Shown: positions 1 through 6,462 of the stretch, one piece after another
How the letters are laid out: each line of letters opens with the position of its first letter
Numbering within the stretch: the stretch's first letter is position 1
Assembly: GCA_028717405.1 (NCBI GenBank)
Contig: JAQUNY010000033.1
Location: 1 to 13,311 of the forward strand
From: Eubacteriales bacterium
Lineage (GTDB): Bacteria; Bacillota; Clostridia; JAQUNY01
Length of the DNA: 13,311 nucleotides
Direction: 5' to 3'
The notes under the pieces: generated by a model
Told to the model about the DNA's origin: nothing
Seen by the model: only the letters and a program-made list of their open reading frames with translations
The model's database searches: none
Translations under genes and position numbers: made by a program

Positions 1-331
1 ATACAAAGGTTATAACTGTCGAGATAAGAAATACACAAAGAACCGCAAGATATTTTCCGATAACTATGCCGGATATTTTTACCGGAGAGGTAATGAGAAG
101 TATTTCGGTATTGTTCTTTCTCTCCTCAGCCAGGATCCTCATTGTGAGTATCGGTATAATGAAGAGTAGCAGAAATCCCATTGTGCTTAAATTCCCGTTA
201 AAATCAGCACTGCCTTCATTCAGATTGGAAAGAAAGAAAAATGATGAAACCATTATGTAGAAACCGACCAGTATATATGCCATGGGAGAATAAAAATAGC
301 CTCTAAGCTCCCGTTTGAATATTGCATTCAT
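1..331 (-). CDS. ABC-2 type transporter permease, partial (N-terminal 110 residues)
   Basis: This is the membrane subunit of an ABC-2 (NosY/GldF-like) transporter; only its first 110 residues lie in the window. The chosen ATG is preceded by GAGGTGG at good spacing. That ribosome site overlaps the end of the upstream ATPase gene, whose TGA stop sits at 332-334, so the two are translationally linked. The protein starts MNAIFKRELRGYFYSP, the usual cytoplasmic amphipathic start of this family. Hydrophobic segments lie at about residues 17-34, 51-67 and 88-110, and the family-typical stretch MRILAEERKNNTEILL with TSPV follows the second one. The substrate cannot be told. In other genomes this ATPase-permease pair is often followed by a GldG-like subunit, which would lie outside the window. 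The partner is confident from position; the function beyond 'ABC-2 permease' is inference. Confidence 0.88.
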   Translation of the reverse strand, partial: MNAIFKRELRGYFYSPMAYILVGFYIMVSSFFFLSNLNEGSADFNGNLSTMGFLLLFIIPILTMRILAEERKNNTEILLITSPVKISGIVIGKYLAVLCVFLISTVITFV

Positions 332-1279
332 TCATTCCACCTCACTTTCTTCAGTAACAACCTGGAGGAATATATCTTCAAGGGACATATCTATCGATTT
401 GAGTTCAAGTATAGGATAGCCGAATTTTGAGAGCTCGTAAAAGATTGGCTTGCGTACATCTATATCAGGTAATGTCTCAATCAGATAATCATAAGAATCC
501 TGCTCTTTTTGCTGCAGAGGTTCAGCATTTTTAACGCCGTATATGCTTTTAAGAAGATTGGTTACCTGGTTTTTAGGCCCTGCGACACGCATTGTATATT
601 TCATGGCCTTTGCGAAAAGTTTGGAAAGATTTGCCGGCGTGTCTACAGCAGCTATGACACCTTTGTTGATAATGACTACACGATCGCAAATCATACTGAC
701 CTCAGGCAGGATATGGGTGCTGAGTATTATTGTATGCTCTTTTCCCAAAGCCCTTATCAGTTTTCTTATCTCGATTATCTGTTTTGGATCAAGCCCTATT
801 GTCGGCTCATCGAGTATAAGAACTTCAGGGCTCCCTATCAGTGCCTGCGCCAGCCCTACCCTTTGTTTGTATCCCTTTGAGAGATTTTTCACGAGTCTTT
901 TACTGACATGGGTTATCTGGACAAGCTCCATAATGTCGTTGATCTGCGCCCTTCTCTTTTTTTTGTCAACAGTTTTCAGTTCGCCGACAAAATCAAGAAA
1001 GTCAATTACCGTCATGTCCATATAAAGAGGCGGTTGTTCAGGCATATAGCCTATGCGCCTTTTTACTTCCTTGGGGTCATCCATTATATCAAAACCACAT
1101 ACCCTGACCGTTCCCTCAGTAGAAGGGAGATATCCTGTAATGATGTTCATGGTAGTAGTCTTCCCTGCTCCATTTGGGCCAAGGAAACCAAGTATCTCGC
1201 CTTTCTGAACAGTAAAGCTGATATTGTCCACCGCTCTTATCTGACCATAATTTTTGGTCAAATTCAGAATCTCAATCAT
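332..1279 (-). CDS. ABC transporter ATP-binding protein, GldA/CcmA-like
   Basis: This is the cytoplasmic ATPase of the ABC-2 transporter whose permease follows directly. The start is the ATG at 1277-1279 (MIEILNLTKNYG), preceded by GGGAGGAAG; the open frame extends 33 codons further upstream, but that stretch is not protein-like. The length is 315 aa. Visible motifs are Walker A GPNGAGKTT (residues 34-42), Q-loop glutamine 82, a degenerate signature LSKGYKQR (133-140, where GG is replaced by KG as in many ABC-2 ATPases), Walker B VLILDE (153-158) and switch histidine 189. Residues after about 225 form the C-terminal extension typical of GldA-like exporters. Export of a lipid, polysaccharide or peptide are all possible and the sequence does not decide. 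Two candidate promoters lie upstream, at 1377-1405 and 1652-1680. Confidence 0.93.
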   Translation of the reverse strand: MIEILNLTKNYGQIRAVDNISFTVQKGEILGFLGPNGAGKTTTMNIITGYLPSTEGTVRVCGFDIMDDPKEVKRRIGYMPEQPPLYMDMTVIDFLDFVGELKTVDKKKRRAQINDIMELVQITHVSKRLVKNLSKGYKQRVGLAQALIGSPEVLILDEPTIGLDPKQIIEIRKLIRALGKEHTIILSTHILPEVSMICDRVVIINKGVIAAVDTPANLSKLFAKAMKYTMRVAGPKNQVTNLLKSIYGVKNAEPLQQKEQDSYDYLIETLPDIDVRKPIFYELSKFGYPILELKSIDMSLEDIFLQVVTEESEVE

Positions 1280-1645
1280 GCTTCTTCCTCCCACGCTGTA
1301 GTGATCCGCTTCATATTGCGGCTGGTCATGCCGGCTGCATGCCGTAAAGGACCGGCTGAAACTGCAGATGCAGAACATTTTAAGTATTTATAAAATGTTT
1401 TACAAAAATGTGTACTAAGTGTAACATTTCTCTGCCCGCAACATTTACCCATCTTTCCGGCTGCAAAAACGCACTGTACCATCTATGTGCAATCAATGAG
1501 CTTTTTATGCGTTTCCACGAGCTTTTAATGAGCTTTACAGGGATCCGATCCCTTAGCGCAAACCGTCCGGCTCAACTGCTGAGTACTTTTGACAAAACCG
1601 GATCTGTAACAATGCATCTCAACTCACAAGCACACTAAAAGCAGT
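1280..1645 (-). other. Long untranslated leader of the GldA-like operon (no gene seen)
   Basis: If transcription starts from the strong promoter at 1652-1680, about 365 nt lie between the start point and the ATPase ATG. I found no convincing protein in this stretch on either strand: short frames exist, but they lack ribosome sites and look compositionally random. It holds a small hairpin (AGGGAT-CCG-ATCCCT, 1539-1553), three GAGCTTT elements (1498, 1519, 1530) and a second, weaker promoter candidate near 1377-1405. I do not recognise a known riboswitch or T-box. It could be a regulatory leader, a small RNA, or simply spacer. Confidence 0.4.
1377..1405 (-). promoter_or_regulatory. Candidate sigma-A promoter, proximal to the GldA-like gene
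   Basis: Read on the minus strand, TTGTAA (1400-1405) and TAAAAT (1377-1382) are separated by 17 bp, so transcription would start about 90 nt before the ATPase ATG. The match is moderate and the surroundings are AT-rich, so chance is a real alternative. Confidence 0.35.
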
Positions 1646-1651
1646 GTTACC

Positions 1652-1680
1652 ATTATATAGATATGAGTTTCAATTTTCAA
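1652..1680 (-). promoter_or_regulatory. Strong candidate sigma-A promoter upstream of the GldA-like operon
   Basis: On the minus strand TTGAAA (1675-1680) and a perfect TATAAT (1652-1657) are 17 bp apart. It lies downstream of the csp terminator and points at the ATPase gene about 370 bp away. Just past the -10, at the expected start point, a short inverted repeat (ACACT, six bases, AGTGT) could act as an operator or an early hairpin. Confidence 0.6.
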
Positions 1681-1777
1681 GTATCTAAGAAGGATCAGCG
1701 CTAAACGTACTAAATGTCAAAAACCGATCCCAAATCAATTTCTGACTGCTCATACAAGCCCTGCCGGGCAAAACTAA

Positions 1778-1799
1778 GCCCCGGCAAACCTGCCGGGGC
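1778..1799 (-). terminator. Intrinsic terminator of the cold-shock gene
   Basis: A perfect 9-bp GC-rich stem (GCCCCGGCA, loop of 4, TGCCGGGGC) lies 38 bp past the csp stop. On the minus strand it is followed by TTAGTTTT, a modest U-rich tail. A third segment, TGCCGGG at 1762-1768, could pair with the same CCCCGGCA arm. Confidence 0.7.
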
Positions 1800-1837
1800 C
1801 AGAGTGGCTACCTTTGTTTTCTGTCAAATTCGGTTTT

Positions 1838-2044
1838 TTATTCTGACGGCCTTTGAACGTTTGATGCCTGCGGGCCCTTTGCTCCCTCGACTACGTCAAA
1901 TTCAACTTCCATACCTTCTTCGAGTGTTTTGTAGCCTTCCATGTTTATTGCTGAAAAATGAACAAACACATCTCTTCCGCCTTCTCTCTCAATGAAGCCG
2001 AAACCCTTCTCAGCATTAAACCATTTTACCTTACCCTTTTCCAT
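1838..2044 (-). CDS. csp: Cold-shock protein, CspA family
   Basis: A 68-aa single cold-shock domain protein that binds single-stranded RNA or DNA and acts as an RNA chaperone in the cytoplasm. Both nucleic-acid-binding motifs are intact: KGFGFI (RNP1, residues 13-18) and VFVHF (RNP2, 26-30). The start MEKGKVKWFN is canonical, and the length matches the usual 65-70 aa. A strong ribosome site (GGAGGAG) precedes the ATG. The gene has its own promoter (2132-2161), a leader of about 80 nt of the kind often involved in temperature response, and a terminator (1778-1799), so it is probably a single-gene unit. The last residues, QRPSE, are ordinary for the family. The family paralogue (cspA/B/D) cannot be assigned. 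Confidence 0.95.
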   Translation of the reverse strand: MEKGKVKWFNAEKGFGFIEREGGRDVFVHFSAINMEGYKTLEEGMEVEFDVVEGAKGPQASNVQRPSE

Positions 2045-2131
2045 AGGTTAAACTCCTCCTGCAAATATTTCTTGATTCAGTCCGCAGTCTTTCACCTTGC
2101 CGGCAAAACCCGCTAAAATCTGACCTTTTTC

Positions 2132-2161
2132 AGTTTAACACAGGTAAAGCAGGCTTGTCAA
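2132..2161 (-). promoter_or_regulatory. csp promoter
   Basis: On the minus strand a perfect TTGACA (2156-2161) is followed after 18 bp by TAAACT (2132-2137). The start point would be near 2125, giving a leader of about 80 nt to the csp ATG, consistent with the structured leaders known for cold-shock genes. Confidence 0.6.
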
Positions 2162-2208
2162 ATATTTTATCCGGTCTTTTTAAGGCTCTTTTAAGGCTTT
2201 CAAGGCTT

Positions 2209-3501
2209 TTATTGTATATCCGGCACAGCATCCGGCACAGCATCCGGCACAGCATCCGGCGCAATATCAGATGAAACAGGCGGGCTTATTCCCTTCAGGG
2301 CTTCTCTTGCGGCTGAAAGCTGTATGTCTTCGGTCTCAGGTATCTGCGACACAGCAAAATACTTATACTGTTCACTAAGCTCAACTTTTATATCTGGCTC
2401 AATGCCTATGTCATGTATACAAAATCCCGCAGGAGTAAAATAGGTTGAAATTGTGAATTTCAGCCCTGAACCATCATCCAGCGTAACAAGGCTCTGAACA
2501 AGTCCTTTGCCGAAAGTCTTCTCTCCGACGAGTATTCCTGTTCCGCTGTCTCTGACCGCTCCTGCCAGTATTTCCGACGCGCTTGCGCTATATTCATTGA
2601 TCAGTATTGCCAGAGGCATTCCCAGATTTTGTGGATCAGAGGACTCTTCCTCTTTATTTCCGTCCCTGTCTTCGGTATATACTATTAATCCCTCGGGGAT
2701 CAGCCTGTCGATGATCGCCACAACCTGGTCGTACGATCCTCCCGGATTATCTCTTACATCAATAATCAGAGATTTCATGCCCTGGTTTATGAGATCATTT
2801 AGTTTTTGTTCAAAATAATAATATATTTCGCCGTCGAACTTGACAATCCTGATGTATCCGGTTTCTGCATCAAGCATACGGCTTTTTATGTTGTCTATTT
2901 TAATGATCCTTCTTTCGATAACCATTTCGACAGGCAATGGTTCTGAAGGCCTGTAAACAGTCAGCTTTACTGTTGTTCCCTCGGGGCCCTTGATTTTGGA
3001 AATTATAAGGTATTCATCATTTATACCGGTAACATCTTCGTCATCGACACCTATGATTTTGTCTCCCTGCCTCATTCCCGCTTCTATAGCCGGAGAGCCT
3101 TCAAAAGGTTCAACTACAGTCAAAAGGCCGTCTGTATCCATATTTACAGTAACACCGATACCCGAGTAGCTTCCTTCAGCTTCTTCGAGAAACAGCTGCA
3201 TTTGCTCTGCATCAAAATAGACGGTATAAGGGTCGTCAAGCGCATACGCCATGCCTTCAGCCATGCCCTCAAGCAGCACATCCTCATCGATTTCCTTATA
3301 GTACGCAGTAGAAAGGATATCCCTGATATCATTGATTTTCTGGATGTTGCCATATGATACATTTCCAGGATCGAAAGAAATTGAGTAAGCAGGATTATTT
3401 ATATCCCTGCCGTAATATATAAGAGTTGTCACAATAAATGTCAATAACGCCACGATAACAAGACTGGCGGCGCCAAAACGTTTTTTTGCCTTGTCTGCCA
3501 A
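2209..3501 (-). CDS. ctpA: S41 family carboxyl-terminal processing protease with PDZ domain
   Basis: A membrane-anchored serine protease of the CtpA/CtpB/Prc type that acts outside the membrane. I chose the TTG start at 3499-3501, because GGAGGG lies 7 nt before it; the in-frame ATG at 3514-3516 has no ribosome site (435 aa if used, 430 aa from TTG). In the 430-aa numbering, one membrane anchor spans about residues 11-29. The PDZ domain covers about 95-180, with the substrate-binding GIGV near 114, and the S41 domain follows. The Ser-Lys dyad is intact: the middle serine of SASASE (Ser307) and the lysine of TFGKG (Lys332), 25 apart as in E. coli Tsp. The C-terminus ends in a PDAV repeat encoded by a 12-bp tandem repeat. 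It is the last gene of the ftsEX operon, 67 bp after the M23 peptidase, so a role in processing or degrading an envelope protein is likely but not shown. Confidence 0.93.
   Translation of the reverse strand: MADKAKKRFGAASLVIVALLTFIVTTLIYYGRDINNPAYSISFDPGNVSYGNIQKINDIRDILSTAYYKEIDEDVLLEGMAEGMAYALDDPYTVYFDAEQMQLFLEEAEGSYSGIGVTVNMDTDGLLTVVEPFEGSPAIEAGMRQGDKIIGVDDEDVTGINDEYLIISKIKGPEGTTVKLTVYRPSEPLPVEMVIERRIIKIDNIKSRMLDAETGYIRIVKFDGEIYYYFEQKLNDLINQGMKSLIIDVRDNPGGSYDQVVAIIDRLIPEGLIVYTEDRDGNKEEESSDPQNLGMPLAILINEYSASASEILAGAVRDSGTGILVGEKTFGKGLVQSLVTLDDGSGLKFTISTYFTPAGFCIHDIGIEPDIKVELSEQYKYFAVSQIPETEDIQLSAAREALKGISPPVSSDIAPDAVPDAVPDAVPDIQ
2218..2260. repeat. 12-bp tandem repeat inside the end of ctpA
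   Basis: The unit ATCCGGCACAGC occurs three times perfectly (2218-2253), followed by a 7-bp partial copy. It encodes successive PDAV units at the very C-terminus of the S41 protease. Because the unit is a multiple of three, copy-number changes would keep the frame. Confidence 0.9.
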
Positions 3502-3568
3502 AAAAAATCCCTCCATACTGTTTGCTGATATTAATGCAGGTGCTGTTTATCCGGATTTGGAGAAATAC

Positions 3569-4708
3569 TTACGGACTCACATAATTTTTTGGATCGACCA
3601 TCTGGCCGTTATATCTTACTTCAAAATGAAGGTGAGGTCCTGTGGATAACCCGGTGCTCCCCGCTTTCGCTATGAGCATTCCCTTGTCTACGATAGCTCC
3701 GGCCCAGACCAGAAGGCTGCTGCAATGGGCATATAAGGTTGCTATACCTCCGCCGTGGTCAATTATTATAACGTTGCCATACCCGCTCTGATATCCTGAA
3801 AAAATCACGATGCCGTCATTCGCGGCGACTATTGAAGCGCCCCAGGGAGCGTTTATGTCGATGCCGGTGTGCATTTTATATACGCCAAGTATCGGATGAG
3901 GCCTCATTCCATAATCTGATGATATAAATGTATATCCGGGTGCCGGCCAGATCATGCCTCCACCGGCATAGTAAACAGTGTCTTTGCCCTGATAGCTCAA
4001 TATGAGTCTGGACCATTCCTGTGCCTGGGAGGCAAATGCATCCTCCTGCCGCCTCCAGTAATCATATTCAGCGCTTGTCTGCCTTATGGTGACATCGATA
4101 TAAGCCTGTGTGGCACTTAACTGGCTGATGTAAGCCAGCTGCTGGTTTGCCAGGTTTTCCTTGCGGGCTTTTTCCTCAGCAAGAAGGGCCTTTTTCATCT
4201 CGAGATCGGCTTTAAGATCAGTTATCGCCTGCATTATCCGCTTGTCTTCCTTTGCGAATCTGACCATGTATTCCAGTCTTTGGAAAAAATCACCAACATC
4301 CTGCGACTCCATCAGGACGGCGACATACGACCTGTTGTCGTTCTGATACATGCTTTTGAGCCTGGTTTTAAACTTTTTCAGCTTGTCCTCATAGTCATTT
4401 TGTGTTACTGCTATAGTCTGGTCCAGATCTGTTATCCTGGCATCCATATCATTTATTGCGTTCTGAAGCTGGGCATATGTGTCACTTGCACTGTGCTGCT
4501 GATTAAGTATGCTGTTTTTCTGGGATTGTGCATTATTGAGCCTGTTTAGCTCTTCGGTCTTCCTTGCGCTGGCATCTTCCAGCCTGTCTTCAACATATTC
4601 TTTCTGCTGCAGCGCGTCCTCTATCGGATCTGCAAAAACAGTACCGCCAAAGAGAAAAACAGCCATCACGCATACAGCGGCAGTGATCCTTGGAAAACTT
4701 ATGTACAT
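3569..4708 (-). CDS. M23 family peptidoglycan endopeptidase with N-terminal coiled coil (EnvC/CwlO-like)
   Basis: A secreted murein hydrolase or hydrolase activator, 379 aa. A signal peptide covers residues 1 to about 26 (hydrophobic core AAVCVMAVFLFGG, AxA-like FAD junction). A long alpha-helical coiled coil fills about 28-235, as in EnvC, CwlO and PcsB, which are the partners of FtsEX. The C-terminal M23 (LytM) domain spans about 250-379. Its zinc ligands are present: His280 and Asp284 in HTGID and His361 in HLHFE, with His328 (LYAH) and His359 as catalytic histidines. The domain is therefore predicted active, unlike the degenerate LytM of EnvC. GGAGG precedes the ATG. The gene starts 47 bp after ftsX and is almost surely co-transcribed with it. 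FtsX is expected to bind the coiled coil and release the catalytic domain upon FtsE ATP hydrolysis; this is inferred from the family. Confidence 0.93.
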   Translation of the reverse strand: MYISFPRITAAVCVMAVFLFGGTVFADPIEDALQQKEYVEDRLEDASARKTEELNRLNNAQSQKNSILNQQHSASDTYAQLQNAINDMDARITDLDQTIAVTQNDYEDKLKKFKTRLKSMYQNDNRSYVAVLMESQDVGDFFQRLEYMVRFAKEDKRIMQAITDLKADLEMKKALLAEEKARKENLANQQLAYISQLSATQAYIDVTIRQTSAEYDYWRRQEDAFASQAQEWSRLILSYQGKDTVYYAGGGMIWPAPGYTFISSDYGMRPHPILGVYKMHTGIDINAPWGASIVAANDGIVIFSGYQSGYGNVIIIDHGGGIATLYAHCSSLLVWAGAIVDKGMLIAKAGSTGLSTGPHLHFEVRYNGQMVDPKNYVSP

Positions 4709-4755
4709 TATGCAATTCCTCCGTCGAATAATTATAGCATCATGACGGAATCATG

Positions 4756-5664
4756 TCAAACATACAGGTGTTTTCTGATTGAAAGAAAGCTCCCTGCGGC
4801 ACCCACAATAATGCCTGTAATAATATAACCGCTCAGTATCCTGGCGCTTATGCTTCTCATTTCTATCAGTGAGAGGAAGTTGTTGAAGCCTGTGCTTATC
4901 TGATCCAGATCCGTATTGAATTTCGTTACAACTGCCGTATAGCCATAACTTACCAGCAGGAAGGAAATTATGGCGCCAATCAATCCAATCAGCGCTCCTT
5001 CAATTATGAAAGGCCATCTTATATACCAGTCGGTAGCACCAATGTACTGCATTATGCCAATTTCTTTTCTTCTGGCATAGACAGTCAGCTTTATCGTATT
5101 TGATATTATAAAAACCGACACTCCGAGCAATATGATAAGCAGGACTGTGCTTATTATCCTTATCCAGTTTGTCAGTTTAGTAATAAAATCTATTAGCCCC
5201 TTTGCATAATCCACCTTCTCAATCCCGGCAACCTTTTCATATTCTGCTGCTACTGGCCCGCTTTCTGAAGGATCTCTCAGTTTGAGAACGAATGAAACCG
5301 GCAGGAAACTCTCGTCCATGCCCTCGAGAAGATTCTTCTTGTCTCCGAGGATCTCTCCCACTTTGTCAAAAGCTTCTTTTTTACTGACTCGTGTGTATTC
5401 TTCGATTTTTTCATTGTTTTTTATAGAATTCTCAATCTGTCTGACTTTTGTTTCTTCCAGCTCCGGATTACAATATATTACCATTTCAGGCTGCTGCCTG
5501 ATAATGTCAAGATTATAGTTAAAATTCTGAATGAGGAGCCAGAATATCCCGAAAATCACGAGCGCGGCAGCCACAGTACCTATGGAAGCCGCAGTCATCA
5601 GCTTGTTTCTGTATGTGTTCTGCAGGCCTTCAGTTATGATCTTCCTGACTGTCCTGATTTTCAT
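4756..5664 (-). CDS. ftsX: Cell-division ABC transporter permease FtsX
   Basis: The membrane subunit of FtsEX, 302 aa, which transmits ATP hydrolysis to extracellular peptidoglycan hydrolases. The topology is classic: a transmembrane segment at about 23-46, a large extracellular loop (about 47-165) that binds the hydrolase, then segments at about 167-190, 217-240 and 273-294. The cytoplasmic motif YARRKEIGIMQYIGAT (about 196-211), which couples to FtsE, is well kept. The ATG overlaps the ftsE stop as TAATG, showing translational coupling. AGGAGAAAGG lies upstream inside ftsE. The next gene down is the predicted M23 effector, supporting a complete FtsEX-hydrolase module. Confidence 0.96.
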   Translation of the reverse strand: MKIRTVRKIITEGLQNTYRNKLMTAASIGTVAAALVIFGIFWLLIQNFNYNLDIIRQQPEMVIYCNPELEETKVRQIENSIKNNEKIEEYTRVSKKEAFDKVGEILGDKKNLLEGMDESFLPVSFVLKLRDPSESGPVAAEYEKVAGIEKVDYAKGLIDFITKLTNWIRIISTVLLIILLGVSVFIISNTIKLTVYARRKEIGIMQYIGATDWYIRWPFIIEGALIGLIGAIISFLLVSYGYTAVVTKFNTDLDQISTGFNNFLSLIEMRSISARILSGYIITGIIVGAAGSFLSIRKHLYV

Positions 5665-6341
5665 TAGGTATATGATCCTTTCTCCTGATCCCTTATAATG
5701 TCGCCTTTATCTATTGCAACAACGCGCATCTTCATTGAATTTACTATCTGTTTTTCATGCGTAGCGACTATCACTGTTGTTCCCATAGCATTGACGTCTT
5801 TAAGGATCTTGATTATTTCGAAAGATGTCTCGGGATCAAGGTTGCCTGTTGGTTCATCCGCCAGGATCAGCTTCGGGTTGTTGACCAGTGACCTTGCAAG
5901 AGCTACTCTTTGCTGCTCTCCTCCTGAAAGCTGCCATGGATATGCATCCGCTTTTTTACTGAGGCCGACAAGAGCAAGTGCCATGGGCACCTGCCTTCTG
6001 ATCTCCTTGGGCAGGGCTTCGGTGACATTCATGGCAAAAGCTACGTTTTCATATACAGTTTTCCCCGTCAACAGTCTGAAATCCTGGAAAACAAAACCCA
6101 TGCACCTTCTAAGATAGGGGACAGTTTTTCTGCTGATAAGAGACAGCTGATAACCGTTTACAAATATTTCGCCCTTCGTTGCATCTTCTTCTTTTAAAAT
6201 CAGCTTTAGCAAGGTAGATTTACCCGAACCGCTTTGGCCGACTATAAATACGAATTCACCCTTTGCTACGGACAAATTTATATTTTTCAGCGCAACTGTG
6301 CCGTTTTCATATATTTTTGTAACATTGGCCATTTCAAGCAC
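5664..6341 (-). CDS. ftsE: Cell-division ATP-binding protein FtsE
   Basis: The cytoplasmic ATPase of the FtsEX complex, 225 aa, the usual size. The start is GTG (6339-6341) with GGAGG at 6-7 nt; the next in-frame ATG, three codons on, is too far from that site. Motifs: Walker A GQSGSGKST (35-43), Q-loop in FVFQDFRLL (83-91), signature LSGGEQQR (138-145), Walker B LILADEP (158-164) and switch His195. The FQDFRLL sequence is characteristic of FtsE. The gene lies 121 bp after the CdaR-type regulator; that gap holds a perfect inverted repeat (6388-6413). Confidence 0.96.
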   Translation of the reverse strand: MLEMANVTKIYENGTVALKNINLSVAKGEFVFIVGQSGSGKSTLLKLILKEEDATKGEIFVNGYQLSLISRKTVPYLRRCMGFVFQDFRLLTGKTVYENVAFAMNVTEALPKEIRRQVPMALALVGLSKKADAYPWQLSGGEQQRVALARSLVNNPKLILADEPTGNLDPETSFEIIKILKDVNAMGTTVIVATHEKQIVNSMKMRVVAIDKGDIIRDQEKGSYT

Positions 6342-6387
6342 ATCACACCTCCGCTTGTCTTATGAAAAATAACAACAAATACTGATA

Positions 6388-6413
6388 TTTCTACATCAAT
6401 TACGGTGTAGAAA
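6388..6413. promoter_or_regulatory. Perfect 8-bp inverted repeat between the regulator gene and ftsE
   Basis: TTTCTACA (6388-6395) and TGTAGAAA (6406-6413) are exact reverse complements around a 10-bp spacer. The repeat starts 47 bp upstream of the ftsE GTG and 50 bp past the regulator stop. On the minus strand the following bases are T-rich, so it could be a weak attenuating terminator; equally it could be an operator for the adjacent regulator. Confidence 0.45.
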
Positions 6414-6462
6414 GTTTTCTGACCCGCCTGACAGGCATCCCTGCTCAACGCCATTCCCTGGA

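Noticed and set aside
1276..1482. 68-residue minus-strand frame overlapping the start of the GldA-like ATPase
   Set aside because: No Shine-Dalgarno site, Cys-rich random-looking composition and no recognisable domain; it lies in the untranslated leader.
1408..1638. 76-residue plus-strand frame in the 1280-1837 gap
   Set aside because: No ribosome site or plausible promoter, and no protein-like features; it runs against the likely leader transcript.
1714..1995. 93-residue plus-strand frame over the csp gene
   Set aside because: It is antisense to csp, whose motifs and ribosome site are convincing, and it includes the terminator stem.
2182..2207. AAGGCT repeats just after ctpA as a terminator
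   Set aside because: The copies are all in the same direction, so they cannot form a stem; read-through from the ftsEX operon into csp cannot be excluded.
4741..4755. Short inverted repeat CATGA-CGGAA-TCATG between ftsX and the M23 gene
   Set aside because: Only five base pairs per arm, no T run after it, and tight gene spacing; most likely chance rather than a terminator.
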